Origin: Betaproteobacteria bacterium
GTDB taxonomy: Bacteria > Pseudomonadota > Gammaproteobacteria > Burkholderiales > Burkholderiaceae_C
Assembly (NCBI GenBank): GCA_025354965.1
Contig: JANXLW010000013.1
Span: 1 to 18,624, forward strand
Direction of reading: 5' to 3'
DNA length: 18,624 nt
Shown here: positions 6,618 through 13,811 of the stretch, one piece after another
Layout of the letters: every line of letters begins with the position of its first letter
Position numbering within the stretch: position 1 is the first letter of the stretch
Made by a program: the position numbers and the translations under genes
Notes under the pieces: model-generated
Told to the model about the DNA's origin: nothing
Seen by the model: the letters and a program-made list of their open reading frames with translations, nothing else
Database searches by the model: none

Positions 6618-6638
6618 ATAAAAAATCGCTTTTTTTAT
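6618..6638. promoter_or_regulatory. A+T-rich inverted repeat upstream of the second Fic gene
   Basis: ATAAAAAA (6618-6625) and TTTTTTAT (6631-6638) are perfect complements around TCGCT. They sit in an A+T-rich spacer between hipA and the Fic gene, about 70 bp before its ATG. The repeat could be part of a promoter or operator, or a bidirectional terminator-like element. No convincing -35/-10 pair stands out. Confidence 0.3.
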
Positions 6639-6706
6639 GCATGTAGCGGCTAACATATACAGAATTCTCTGATTGCTATACACGTCGCTTCCATCCAGGC
6701 TTACCC

Positions 6707-7771
6707 ATGCCCGCCATCACGCCGCTTGAACACCTCAACCCCGCCCGGTTCGAGACGCCTGCAATCCTCAAGAAGCTGGCAAGCAGCAGCCGCAAGCTGG
6801 CCGAGTTGAAGGGTATTGCGGCTTCCATTCCCAACCAGAGCATTCTGATCAACACCTTGGGCCTGCAAGAGGCCAAGGACAGTTCCGAAATTGAAAACAT
6901 CGTCACCACCCACGACGAGCTGTTCAAGGACGATGTGTTGCCCGAGACCTTTGCCAACCCTTCTGCCAAAGAGGTGTTGCGCTACCGGCAAGCGCTGCGG
7001 GTCGGGTTTGCGCAGGTGCGCGCCAGTGGCTTGCTGACCTGTAACCACATCATCGAAATTCAGGGCGAACTCGAACGCAACAACGCGGGCTTTCGCAAAC
7101 TACCGGGTACAGCCCTCAAAGACGGTGGCGGGCAAACCATTTACACCCCACCGCAAGACCCGGTGGAGATCGTTGATCTCATGCGCGGCCTGGAACGCTT
7201 TATCAACGAGACTGATCTGTTTGACGCAGACCCGCTGATCAAGATGGCGCTGATTCACCACCAGTTTGAGAGCATCCACCCGTTTTACGACGGCAATGGC
7301 CGCACCGGGCGCATTGTGAATGTGCTGTACCTCGTCAAAGAAGGTCTGCTCGACATTCCGGTGCTGTATCTCAGCAACCATATCGTGCGCCACAAGGCAG
7401 ACTATTACCGCCTGCTGCAAACAGTACGTGACAACGACACCTGGGAAGATTGGGTTCTGTACTTGATGGAGGCTGTTGAGCAAACAGCCGGACAAACCAT
7501 TACCACGGTGCAGGCCATCAAGACGGCTCTGTTTGACTACAAGCAGCGCATTCGCGCGGGCTACAAGTTTTACAGTCAGGACCTGATCAACAATCTGTTC
7601 ATGCACCCTTACACCAAAATAGAATTTGTGCAGCGAGATTTGGGCGTGTCGCGCATCACGGCTACCAAATACCTTGAGGCGTTGACGGAAGGCGGTTTTG
7701 TCGAAAAACAAAAATCAGGCCGAGGCAATTATTACGTCAACCGAGCCTTGAACACGGTGCTGGCGGGATAA
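6707..7771 (+). CDS. Fic-family protein, class II, with Fic_N-like region and winged-helix C-terminus
   Basis: The 354-residue protein starts at ATG 6707 with no strong Shine-Dalgarno sequence (upstream CCAGGCTTACCC). The N-terminal part resembles the Fic_N region of SoFic-type proteins (LEHLNPARFETPAILKKL). The inhibitory motif SSEIEN (59-64) fits [ST]xxxE[GN], so this is an autoinhibited class II enzyme. The catalytic motif HPFYDGNGRTGR starts at His191 and is intact. FVQRDLGVSRITATKYLEAL near 310 is a winged-helix-like segment. It differs clearly from the Fic protein at 2864-3979 in its N-terminal domain, so the two are not a recent duplication. Members AMPylate themselves or other proteins; the target is unknown. 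The gene stands alone downstream of hipBA on the same strand, about 170 bases away. Confidence 0.9.
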   Translation: MPAITPLEHLNPARFETPAILKKLASSSRKLAELKGIAASIPNQSILINTLGLQEAKDSSEIENIVTTHDELFKDDVLPETFANPSAKEVLRYRQALRVGFAQVRASGLLTCNHIIEIQGELERNNAGFRKLPGTALKDGGGQTIYTPPQDPVEIVDLMRGLERFINETDLFDADPLIKMALIHHQFESIHPFYDGNGRTGRIVNVLYLVKEGLLDIPVLYLSNHIVRHKADYYRLLQTVRDNDTWEDWVLYLMEAVEQTAGQTITTVQAIKTALFDYKQRIRAGYKFYSQDLINNLFMHPYTKIEFVQRDLGVSRITATKYLEALTEGGFVEKQKSGRGNYYVNRALNTVLAG

Positions 7772-8028
7772 GCAAAGAAAAACCCATCGCTCGCCAGTTC
7801 CTGGAGAACGTGCCGTATTGAACAGGCTTGCCGGTTTCGATCTCCGACAAATGCTGCACCGACACGGTTTTGACTATGTGCGTCGCGAGGTCAAGCTGGA
7901 GTTGGGCACACTGCGCCCCATGTTCATGACCGAGCCACCAAGCTTTGACGTGTTGCTGCGAGAGCTGGCGAACGCTGAAAACGCCATCAATTCTTGGCTG
8001 TAGTTGTGGCCAAAGCGGGGCCTGGTCG
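7772..8028. other. Unassigned stretch, possibly with a short decayed reading frame (7818-8003, +)
   Basis: A frame of 61 codons from a TTG at 7818 (or 50 from ATG 7851) ends at 8003 and includes FDYVRREVKLELGTLRP and FDVLLRELANAENAINSWL. The segment YVRREVKLELG faintly recalls AbiEii-type nucleotidyltransferase text, but I do not recognise it with confidence. There is no good ribosome-binding site. Its place between a toxin-like gene and a decayed integrase makes a gene fragment plausible. Confidence 0.25.
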
Positions 8029-8378
8029 TTACCCCATCTTCGCAGCCAGTTTTTCAGCCTGCAGGTGGGTGTACCTTTTCAGCATCTGCAGTGTTTTGTG
8101 GCCAGAGATCGAGGCAAGTTCAAGGATTGAGAAGTCGCCACGTTCGGCGTATCCTGAAATGGATTCGTGGCGCAAATCGTGCCAGGTGAAGTCGTCGATT
8201 TTTGCCCGTCGGCACGCTGTTTTGAAAACCACATGCAAGCTTTGTTTTTCAATAAGGATGATCCGGTTGACCGCATGTCCAACTCCGACTTGACGGTAGG
8301 GCCAGAAATTCTGGGTGCCTTGTCGGCATCTGAATATCGCGGGTCTGGGTCGGTCAGACGCTGCTCAAAAACTGCCAT
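8029..8378 (-). pseudogene. Decayed tyrosine-recombinase (phage/island integrase) gene
   Basis: The 8238-8029 frame encodes a convincing integrase C-terminus: FKTACRRAKIDDFTWHDLRHE carries the HxxR box, followed by ELASISGHKTLQMLKRYTHL with the GHK box and the catalytic tyrosine of RYTHL. Upstream, in a different frame from ATG 8378, RISGPTVKSELDM resembles the core-binding-domain helix of the same family. The two pieces are only about 40 codons apart, whereas intact integrases have about 150-200 residues between them, and the frames do not join. The gene therefore has an internal deletion with a frameshift and cannot make a working recombinase. It marks the right edge of the toxin island. 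I see no tRNA or obvious attachment-site repeat beside it. Confidence 0.72.
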
Positions 8379-8448
8379 GATGGAATGCCCCCTTCGGTTT
8401 TAGTGTCCCCGTTTTGTCCCCGTAATTCATTTTGGAAGCGAACCCGTT

Positions 8449-9744
8449 TCAGTCAAGCTTGACATGGAAGCGTTTGGCTTTCATTTCAAAGCGCGGCAGT
8501 GCGTTGTGGGCCACTTGGCGTACCCGCGGGCGAAAGGCCAGCATGGCATCAAGCTTGGTTGCGATGGCGTGAATCAGTTCCGGGTCAGTGCCCGCGCACA
8601 ATTCAACTTCAATGTCCATTTCATCCATCTGCCTGACCTTGTTCACCGTGATTCGAAACTCATCAACCTCGATGAAATTGCGGACGAGGTTTTCGACACT
8701 GCCAGGGAAAACGTTGACCCCTCGCACTGTCACCATATCATCGGCACGCCCCAGAACACCGCCTTCAAAGCGCAGCGAAGTCCGACCGCATTGGCAGCGC
8801 TGCAGATTGACCTGCACCAGGTCACCGGTGCAATAGCGGATTACCGGAAAACCCCAGCGCCCCAGATTGGTGATCACCAACTCGCCGCGATGGCCTGGCA
8901 GAACTGCCTCGCCGGTCAGCGGATGGATAACCTCCGCAATGAATTCACTTTCAATCAGATGTGTGCCGCCCGGCTGAAGCTGGCATTCGAATGAATGCGC
9001 ACCCACTTCGGATGCGCCGGCATGATCGAAGCACCTGGCGGCCCAGGTGTGTTCGATGCGTTGCTTTGTGGCCGGCACGCTGGCCCCCGGTTCGCCGGCG
9101 TGGATCGTGGTTTTCAAGGGTATTGAGCGAATGTCGAAACCGATCTCGCGGGCGACCTCGGCCATGCGCAGTGCATAGGAGGGTGTGCAACACAACGCCG
9201 TGGCGCCCGCCTCGCGCATCATTTCAAGGCGTTGCTGCGAATCGCGACCGCCCCCAGGAATCATTAAAGCCCCGATTTTGCGGGCACCTTCAACAGCGGC
9301 CCAAAAACCGATGAAAGGGCCAAACGCAAAGGCCATGAAGAGACGGTCCGAGGAGGTGACTCCGGCGCCGGCCAAAACATGCCCCCAGCAACGACCCCAC
9401 CAGTCCCAGGATTCATTGGTATCGAATACTTTCAAGGGCACCCCAGTGGTGCCCGAGGTCTGATGCATGCGCAGATAGGCTTGCAGGGGATAGGTCAGGT
9501 TGGTGCCGAAAGGGCCGTGGCTGGCCTGGTCCTCCATCAGCTCGCCCTTTCGGGTCAAAGGTAGTCGGGCCAGGTCAACCAACGACCGGATATCCGATGG
9601 ATGAACTCGGGCGGCTTGCCACTTGTTGGTGTAGAACTGGTTCGTGTTCCATAGATGGGTCATCATCGTCTGGAGCTTGTTCAACTGCAAGGCAGCCAGT
9701 TGCTCGCGCGGCAGAGTTTCGGTCGCTTCGTCGAAATAGCTCAT
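8449..9744 (-). CDS. PaaK-type acyl/aryl-CoA ligase (phenylacetate-CoA ligase family)
   Basis: Start ATG 9744 (MSYFDEATETLPREQ) gives 431 residues, the usual PaaK length; an in-frame start at 9777 would overlap the upstream stop. Adenylate-forming motifs are in order: TSGTTG phosphate loop at 96-101, HAGASEVG in the middle, YCTGD at 304-308, and GRADDMVTVRGVNVFPG from 332. Lysines near the C-terminus (EMKAKRFHVK) offer the adenylation lysine. The enzyme should activate a carboxylic acid to its CoA thioester with ATP via an acyl-AMP in the cytoplasm. PaaK relatives use phenylacetate, but sequence alone does not fix the acid. It is the last gene of the kor-aor operon, 29 bases after the AOR gene, so its acid may be the product or substrate of AOR. 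Confidence 0.9.
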   Translation of the reverse strand: MSYFDEATETLPREQLAALQLNKLQTMMTHLWNTNQFYTNKWQAARVHPSDIRSLVDLARLPLTRKGELMEDQASHGPFGTNLTYPLQAYLRMHQTSGTTGVPLKVFDTNESWDWWGRCWGHVLAGAGVTSSDRLFMAFAFGPFIGFWAAVEGARKIGALMIPGGGRDSQQRLEMMREAGATALCCTPSYALRMAEVAREIGFDIRSIPLKTTIHAGEPGASVPATKQRIEHTWAARCFDHAGASEVGAHSFECQLQPGGTHLIESEFIAEVIHPLTGEAVLPGHRGELVITNLGRWGFPVIRYCTGDLVQVNLQRCQCGRTSLRFEGGVLGRADDMVTVRGVNVFPGSVENLVRNFIEVDEFRITVNKVRQMDEMDIEVELCAGTDPELIHAIATKLDAMLAFRPRVRQVAHNALPRFEMKAKRFHVKLD

Positions 9745-9773
9745 TTGACTGTCCCCACGGTTGGATCGAAACC

Positions 9774-12098
9774 TCATCCACCGGCGATGATGGGTACCAG
9801 CAGCACCCGATCACCGCTCGCAATTCGCACCGACGCCTCACCCGATAGCACCATGTCGCCATTGACGGCAATGTTCCAGGAACTGTCGTTCAAATCACCG
9901 GCGGCCTCTGGAAGCTTGCGTAGCAGGGCCTGGCGCAGGGCCGTTACGTCGCTGACGTTCTCATCGATGATCACAACTTTTTCTGGCGCGCCGGGCAGGG
10001 GCTTTGGCAGATCGACACGCACGGCGAATCCGGTGATCAGGCGCGATAGCTTTTCGTGCCACTGCACTGTCGGCGTACCCTCCGAGTTCAGGCCGGTGAG
10101 GGCATAAAAGCGTCCTTTCATGGCTTCGAACTCGGCGCGGTCGATCTTCTCTCCGGCGAACGGGCCTTGCGTCAGGGCTTCTTCAAACCAGCGCCGTGGC
10201 AGAGTGTCGTCCTTGGCACGCAGGCCAAAGCGAAAATTCAGCATTCGCTCGACCCCGGTGACATTGCGACCGATCTCGTCGAGTTCCTCCTCGACGAAGG
10301 GCTGACCGGTCAGCGCCGTCAACTGGGTGGCGAAATCGGTCAGGTCGGGCAGTGTCGGTGAGTTGAACAACTTGGTGTTGAAGCGGCACATGCCCACCGA
10401 GTCACCCACTGCGTAGTTGTTCTCGCACTTGCGCACTGCATATTCCTTGCCTTCGTAGCTGTTCGGCGCGGCCGACACGCTACCGTTGTACAGCGATGTC
10501 TTGAACGCCGGATCGTCGTTGATGCGGGCGTTGATCTCGAGCGTGACACGGTTACGCAAGTGATCCATGCCGCGGGTCGCCACCGAAAGTCCGAGGGCAA
10601 ACGCCTTCAGAATGCGTGAATCGTGCGGATCGGATTGGAACAGGCCCTTGACCGCCATGCGGTAATCGAGTGCGCTGGCCGGATATTTGCCGCGTTCGAC
10701 GGCCCGCGCCGAGTCGGCAATGGTGTCGCCGAAACCTTCGCGTTTTGCGGTCATGAACAGCAGCTTCTCGATGACCTCGTAGTTGCCCCAGGTTAGTTCG
10801 ATGCCACCGGTCTGCTTCGTCGTGATGATGCCGCGCTGGTAGAGCTCCATGGCCCAGGCAATCGCGCTTCCGGTGGAGGCCGAATCCAGCCCCAGGTCGT
10901 TCAGGATATTGTTCAGGCGCAGCACCTGCTCAGGTTCCTTGATGCCGATCATCGGGCCGAACTTGCCCAGCGTGACGTACTCGGGTCCATCGCCCTTGTC
11001 ATACTGGTCGTACTTGCCGTCACCGTGGATACCCTGGTAAGTGCGCTGCTTGCCATGGTCGATCGACGCCTGGTCCGTGTCGTAGCTGGCATTTCCGCTT
11101 AGTCCCTTCAGGGCCGAGGCACCCCACCCGCTGTGGGCTTCGGGCGTCATGTCGTTTTGGTTGCGGCAATGCACCGGGCAGAGATAGCAGCCATCCATGC
11201 CCGGGCGGTAAGGGTCGAAATTATCAGCGTCAAGCGCTGCGGTCCAACTGGTCTCCTGATTGTTCTTGGTGCTCAGAGCCGACAGGACGCGACTCGGCTT
11301 GTACAGGAAGGGTGTGCCGACCATCTTCAAGGCGTTTTTGATTACGCTGGTCGAGATGATCTTCTTGCCAATGATCTTGTTGTACTTGGCCATCGGCTGC
11401 ACCGGCTGCAGGTCTTTTGGTGTGCCATGGATCATGATGGCCTTGACCTTGAGCGAACCCATTTTGGCGCCGCCGCCACCGCGCGCCCAAATCGATTTGA
11501 TGCCGCCCATGATGCCGCTGCATAGCACCTGGTTTTCACCGGCCGTGGTAATCCGGGCCAGCGCCATGTCCTCGCGCTCGACACAGTTGAAGTCGCGCTG
11601 GACGGCGGCGGCCATGGCAAGATTGTTCAAACCGACATATGGGGTGGCATCGACCAACTCGGCCGTGTCGTACGAAATTTTGAGCAGGGTCCAGGCTGTT
11701 GCGCGCCCGAACAGAACCACATGATCGTAACCGTGACAACGCAGAAAGGCCGGAAAGTAGTCGCCCGCATTGGCATCGAGAATCGCATAGCTGTCAGGCG
11801 ATTTGCTGCTAACGTTGCCGCGGGTTGCCGACGGCATGCTGCTGGTCAGCACACCGGAGCCAAAGATCAGGGGAATCTCGGGATCGAGCGCATCGCGCTC
11901 TTCTTCCATCAAGTTGTAGAGCAGCCACATGTTCGCACCGCGCCCGCCGAGAAAATTCCGCAAAACCGCCAGAGGCAGGTACTTCTTCAGCATCTTGCGC
12001 TGCTCGAGGTCGACGAACAGCACCGCACCCTGCGAGTTGTACTGCGGTGTGTCGTGCATGCGGGTTGTGAGTCGCTCCAGCTTGTCTCTGATTGCCAT
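9774..12098 (-). CDS. Aldehyde:ferredoxin oxidoreductase (tungsten/pterin) with C-terminal MoaD/ThiS-like domain
   Basis: ATG 12098 follows AGGAG; 774 residues against roughly 600-ish for classical archaeal AOR. The AOR part has the conserved FLGGRGAN (49-56), RGNVSSKSPDSY, the [4Fe-4S] ligands Cys304, Cys307 and Cys311 (GCYLCPVHC) with Cys571 (VGMCRFN) as the likely fourth, and NILNDLGLDSASTGSAIAW. These enzymes hold tungsten on two pterins and interconvert aldehyde and acid using ferredoxin. Residues about 692-774 form a separate domain: a beta-strand opening (AVRVDLP), VTALRQALLRKLPE as helix, NIAVNGDMV, then GDRVLLVPIIAGG. This is the pattern of MoaD/ThiS sulfur carriers, including the terminal Gly-Gly. 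No frameshift is needed to join the parts. The ferredoxin gene lies 27 bases upstream and the ligase gene downstream. AOR assignment is firm; the MoaD-like call is strong but by eye. Confidence 0.92.
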   Translation of the reverse strand: MAIRDKLERLTTRMHDTPQYNSQGAVLFVDLEQRKMLKKYLPLAVLRNFLGGRGANMWLLYNLMEEERDALDPEIPLIFGSGVLTSSMPSATRGNVSSKSPDSYAILDANAGDYFPAFLRCHGYDHVVLFGRATAWTLLKISYDTAELVDATPYVGLNNLAMAAAVQRDFNCVEREDMALARITTAGENQVLCSGIMGGIKSIWARGGGGAKMGSLKVKAIMIHGTPKDLQPVQPMAKYNKIIGKKIISTSVIKNALKMVGTPFLYKPSRVLSALSTKNNQETSWTAALDADNFDPYRPGMDGCYLCPVHCRNQNDMTPEAHSGWGASALKGLSGNASYDTDQASIDHGKQRTYQGIHGDGKYDQYDKGDGPEYVTLGKFGPMIGIKEPEQVLRLNNILNDLGLDSASTGSAIAWAMELYQRGIITTKQTGGIELTWGNYEVIEKLLFMTAKREGFGDTIADSARAVERGKYPASALDYRMAVKGLFQSDPHDSRILKAFALGLSVATRGMDHLRNRVTLEINARINDDPAFKTSLYNGSVSAAPNSYEGKEYAVRKCENNYAVGDSVGMCRFNTKLFNSPTLPDLTDFATQLTALTGQPFVEEELDEIGRNVTGVERMLNFRFGLRAKDDTLPRRWFEEALTQGPFAGEKIDRAEFEAMKGRFYALTGLNSEGTPTVQWHEKLSRLITGFAVRVDLPKPLPGAPEKVVIIDENVSDVTALRQALLRKLPEAAGDLNDSSWNIAVNGDMVLSGEASVRIASGDRVLLVPIIAGG

Positions 12099-12125
12099 TT
12101 CCTGAACTCCTGTTGTGGTGATTTT

Positions 12126-12383
12126 TCAGGCCGCCTTTAGCGCCTTCAGGTGCTCATACTTCGTCTGCAACTCGTCCTTGCTTTCGGGGTGGTCCGGGTC
12201 AGGAACACAGGCTCGCACCGGGCAGACCTTAACGCACTGCGACACCGCGTGGTGGCCGACGCATTCGGTGCACTGGTCGGGGTTGATGTAGAAAATGTCT
12301 TCGCCGGCCGTGATCGCCTTGTTCGGACAGGCCACCAGACACACGTCGCAGGCAATGCACAGGTCATTGATGAGTAGCGCCAT
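12126..12383 (-). CDS. fdx: Small 2[4Fe-4S] ferredoxin, YfhL/Alvin type
   Basis: The 85-residue protein starts at ATG 12383 behind AAGGAAA. The first cluster motif is CIACDVCLVACP (Cys9, 12, 15, 19). The second is Cys38-x2-Cys41, then an eight-residue insert, Cys50, x3, Cys54-Pro, which is the Allochromatium vinosum/YfhL arrangement. Cys59 lies just after. A charged C-terminal helix-like tail (DELQTKYEHLKAL) follows. It should carry low-potential electrons in the cytoplasm. Its position between the Kor genes and the AOR gene suggests it shuttles electrons between those two enzymes. It is not the longer multi-cluster AorA subunit known from Aromatoleum AOR. Confidence 0.92.
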   Translation of the reverse strand: MALLINDLCIACDVCLVACPNKAITAGEDIFYINPDQCTECVGHHAVSQCVKVCPVRACVPDPDHPESKDELQTKYEHLKALKAA

Positions 12384-12453
12384 TTTTGTATTTCCTTTTG
12401 ATGGGTGATGCGTTCAAGGATATTGCGGTGGATAGTTGGCCGAGCTGGCACGC

Positions 12454-12978
12454 CTATTCCTGACACAGTGGCGGATCCGGATCCTCTGCAGTCTTGGAGT
12501 GCTCCAGCCCGCACTCGGCAAGACAGATCTCCAGCCAGCTGGCGTGGTCGCGTTCCTCATCGGCGAACCGACGCGCCAACCGGATAACGTCTGCGGCTTG
12601 CGCCGTGTCGGCGATATCGTCATAAAACAACGTCGCCTTGCGCTCGTGCTCCAGTGCCAGCACGATGGCGTCCCGAACCGACAGTTGGTAATGCACTCTG
12701 CCTGTGTCTATGGTTTCCGGGCATTCATTGCTGCGCCACTTGAAGTCCCAGGCTGCATAGTGCGGCAGCACCACACCTTTGCACATTTCGGTGAGCTCGA
12801 CCAAGTGCTTTTTTTCCGCAATTTCGAGACGGCGAAAAATCGCCGCCACCGCCATTCTGCGGTGCGTCTGCATCTGGTCCGCCAGTTCACCATAGCGCTC
12901 GGCCGCTTCGGTCTCCATGGCCAGTGCGTGCGCCAGAAGTTCAGGAACGGTTTGAATAGCAGAGCCATCTTCGCTCAT
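12454..12978 (-). CDS. Rubrerythrin/ferritin-like diiron protein
   Basis: The 174-residue protein starts at ATG 12978, overlapping the korB stop in ATGA. Four-helix-bundle diiron ligands are visible: METEAAERY (Glu24 or Glu27), EKKH (Glu55, His58), LEHERKATLFY (Glu110/Glu112) and DEERDH (Glu142, His145). The two ExxH motifs are typical of the ferritin-like/rubrerythrin superfamily. There is no rubredoxin domain: the C-terminal tail has only two isolated cysteines and no CxxC pair. Such proteins reduce peroxide or oxygen, or act as structural or delivery factors. Coupling to korB and nearness to AOR suggest protection of oxygen-sensitive iron-sulfur and tungsten enzymes, which is inference. 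A catalytic oxygenase role is possible but less likely. Confidence 0.8.
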   Translation of the reverse strand: MSEDGSAIQTVPELLAHALAMETEAAERYGELADQMQTHRRMAVAAIFRRLEIAEKKHLVELTEMCKGVVLPHYAAWDFKWRSNECPETIDTGRVHYQLSVRDAIVLALEHERKATLFYDDIADTAQAADVIRLARRFADEERDHASWLEICLAECGLEHSKTAEDPDPPLCQE

Positions 12979-13811
12979 AACGCAAACCTCGATTCCAGAT
13001 CCGCGATCGAGCCATTGGAGCGCTCGAACTCCGGGCGATACGCAGGACGGGAGCCCTTGTAGAGAACCTTTCCCACATTGAAGCCGTCGTCGGTCATCAA
13101 GCGTCGCGCTGCGCGTGCGGCATCGTCCGTGTAGTCGACCACTGCGGTGCGTACGATGTCGCGCCAGTCGGCCTGTTCCGGGCGGAATGTGACGCAGGGG
13201 CTGAGCACCTGGACCAGAGAAAATCCGGGATGGCGTATCGCTTCGACAATGATCTGGGCCATATTGACCGGATCGCTGCTGGAAACCCGGGCGATGAAAT
13301 TGGCCCCCGATGCCAGCCCAACCACGAGCGGCTGGAAGGGATTGATTCCGGTTCCGACCGGTGTCAGTTTGCTGCCCTCCCAGTCGGGCGCCGTGGTCGG
13401 AGATGCCTGGCCTTTGGTCATGCCATAAACCTGGTTGTCCATGACGATATAGGTCAGGTCAACGTTGCGTCGACAGGCGTGCATGAAATGGTTACCGCCA
13501 ATCGAGAAGCCGTCGCCGTCGCCGCCGGTCACCAGTACCGTGAGATCGGGACGCGCCAACTTGAGACCGGTCGCTACCGGCAGGGCACGGCCGTGCACGC
13601 CGTGCAAGCCATACACGGCGGTATAGGCAGGAATGCGCGAGGAACAACCGATTCCCGAGACCACCGCGACTTCTTCCGGCGCCAGGGAGAGTTCGGCCAG
13701 GGCACGGGTGATGGCGTTGAGCACCGTGTAGTCACCACACCCTGGGCACCAGATCGGCTTGAGTTCGGACTTGTAGTCCTTTGCCTTGTATTTTCGCAAA
13801 GCGGCTTCCAT
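12975..13811 (-). CDS. korB: 2-oxoacid:ferredoxin oxidoreductase, beta subunit (thiamine diphosphate-binding)
   Basis: ATG 13811 overlaps the korA stop (TGATG) and has GGAGAAG upstream; the product has 278 residues. The N-terminus CPGCGD (22-27) and GIGCSSR (Cys56) with Cys206 (LSPC) provide four cysteines for one [4Fe-4S] cluster, as in two-subunit KorB-type enzymes. The thiamine diphosphate motif runs from GDGDG (97-101) to Asn126 (MDNQVYGMTKGQ). The complex oxidatively decarboxylates a 2-oxoacid with CoA to acyl-CoA, CO2 and reduced ferredoxin. 2-Oxoglutarate is the usual substrate of closely organised KorAB, but aryl or branched oxoacids cannot be excluded. The stop overlaps the start of the diiron gene by four bases. 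Confidence 0.93.
   Translation of the reverse strand: MEAALRKYKAKDYKSELKPIWCPGCGDYTVLNAITRALAELSLAPEEVAVVSGIGCSSRIPAYTAVYGLHGVHGRALPVATGLKLARPDLTVLVTGGDGDGFSIGGNHFMHACRRNVDLTYIVMDNQVYGMTKGQASPTTAPDWEGSKLTPVGTGINPFQPLVVGLASGANFIARVSSSDPVNMAQIIVEAIRHPGFSLVQVLSPCVTFRPEQADWRDIVRTAVVDYTDDAARAARRLMTDDGFNVGKVLYKGSRPAYRPEFERSNGSIADLESRFAL

Noticed and set aside
8404..8426. Repeated GTCCCCGT (GTCCCCGTTTTGTCCCCGT) near the integrase remnant, considered as an attachment site or small direct-repeat array
   Set aside because: Only two short copies exist, no matching copy was seen at the other island edge, and there is no tRNA nearby; too weak to call an attachment site.
8961..9314. Plus-strand frames opposite the CoA ligase and opposite the AOR, Kor and TRAP genes
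   Set aside because: They lack motifs, have low-complexity Arg/Pro composition, and overlap genes with clear catalytic signatures.
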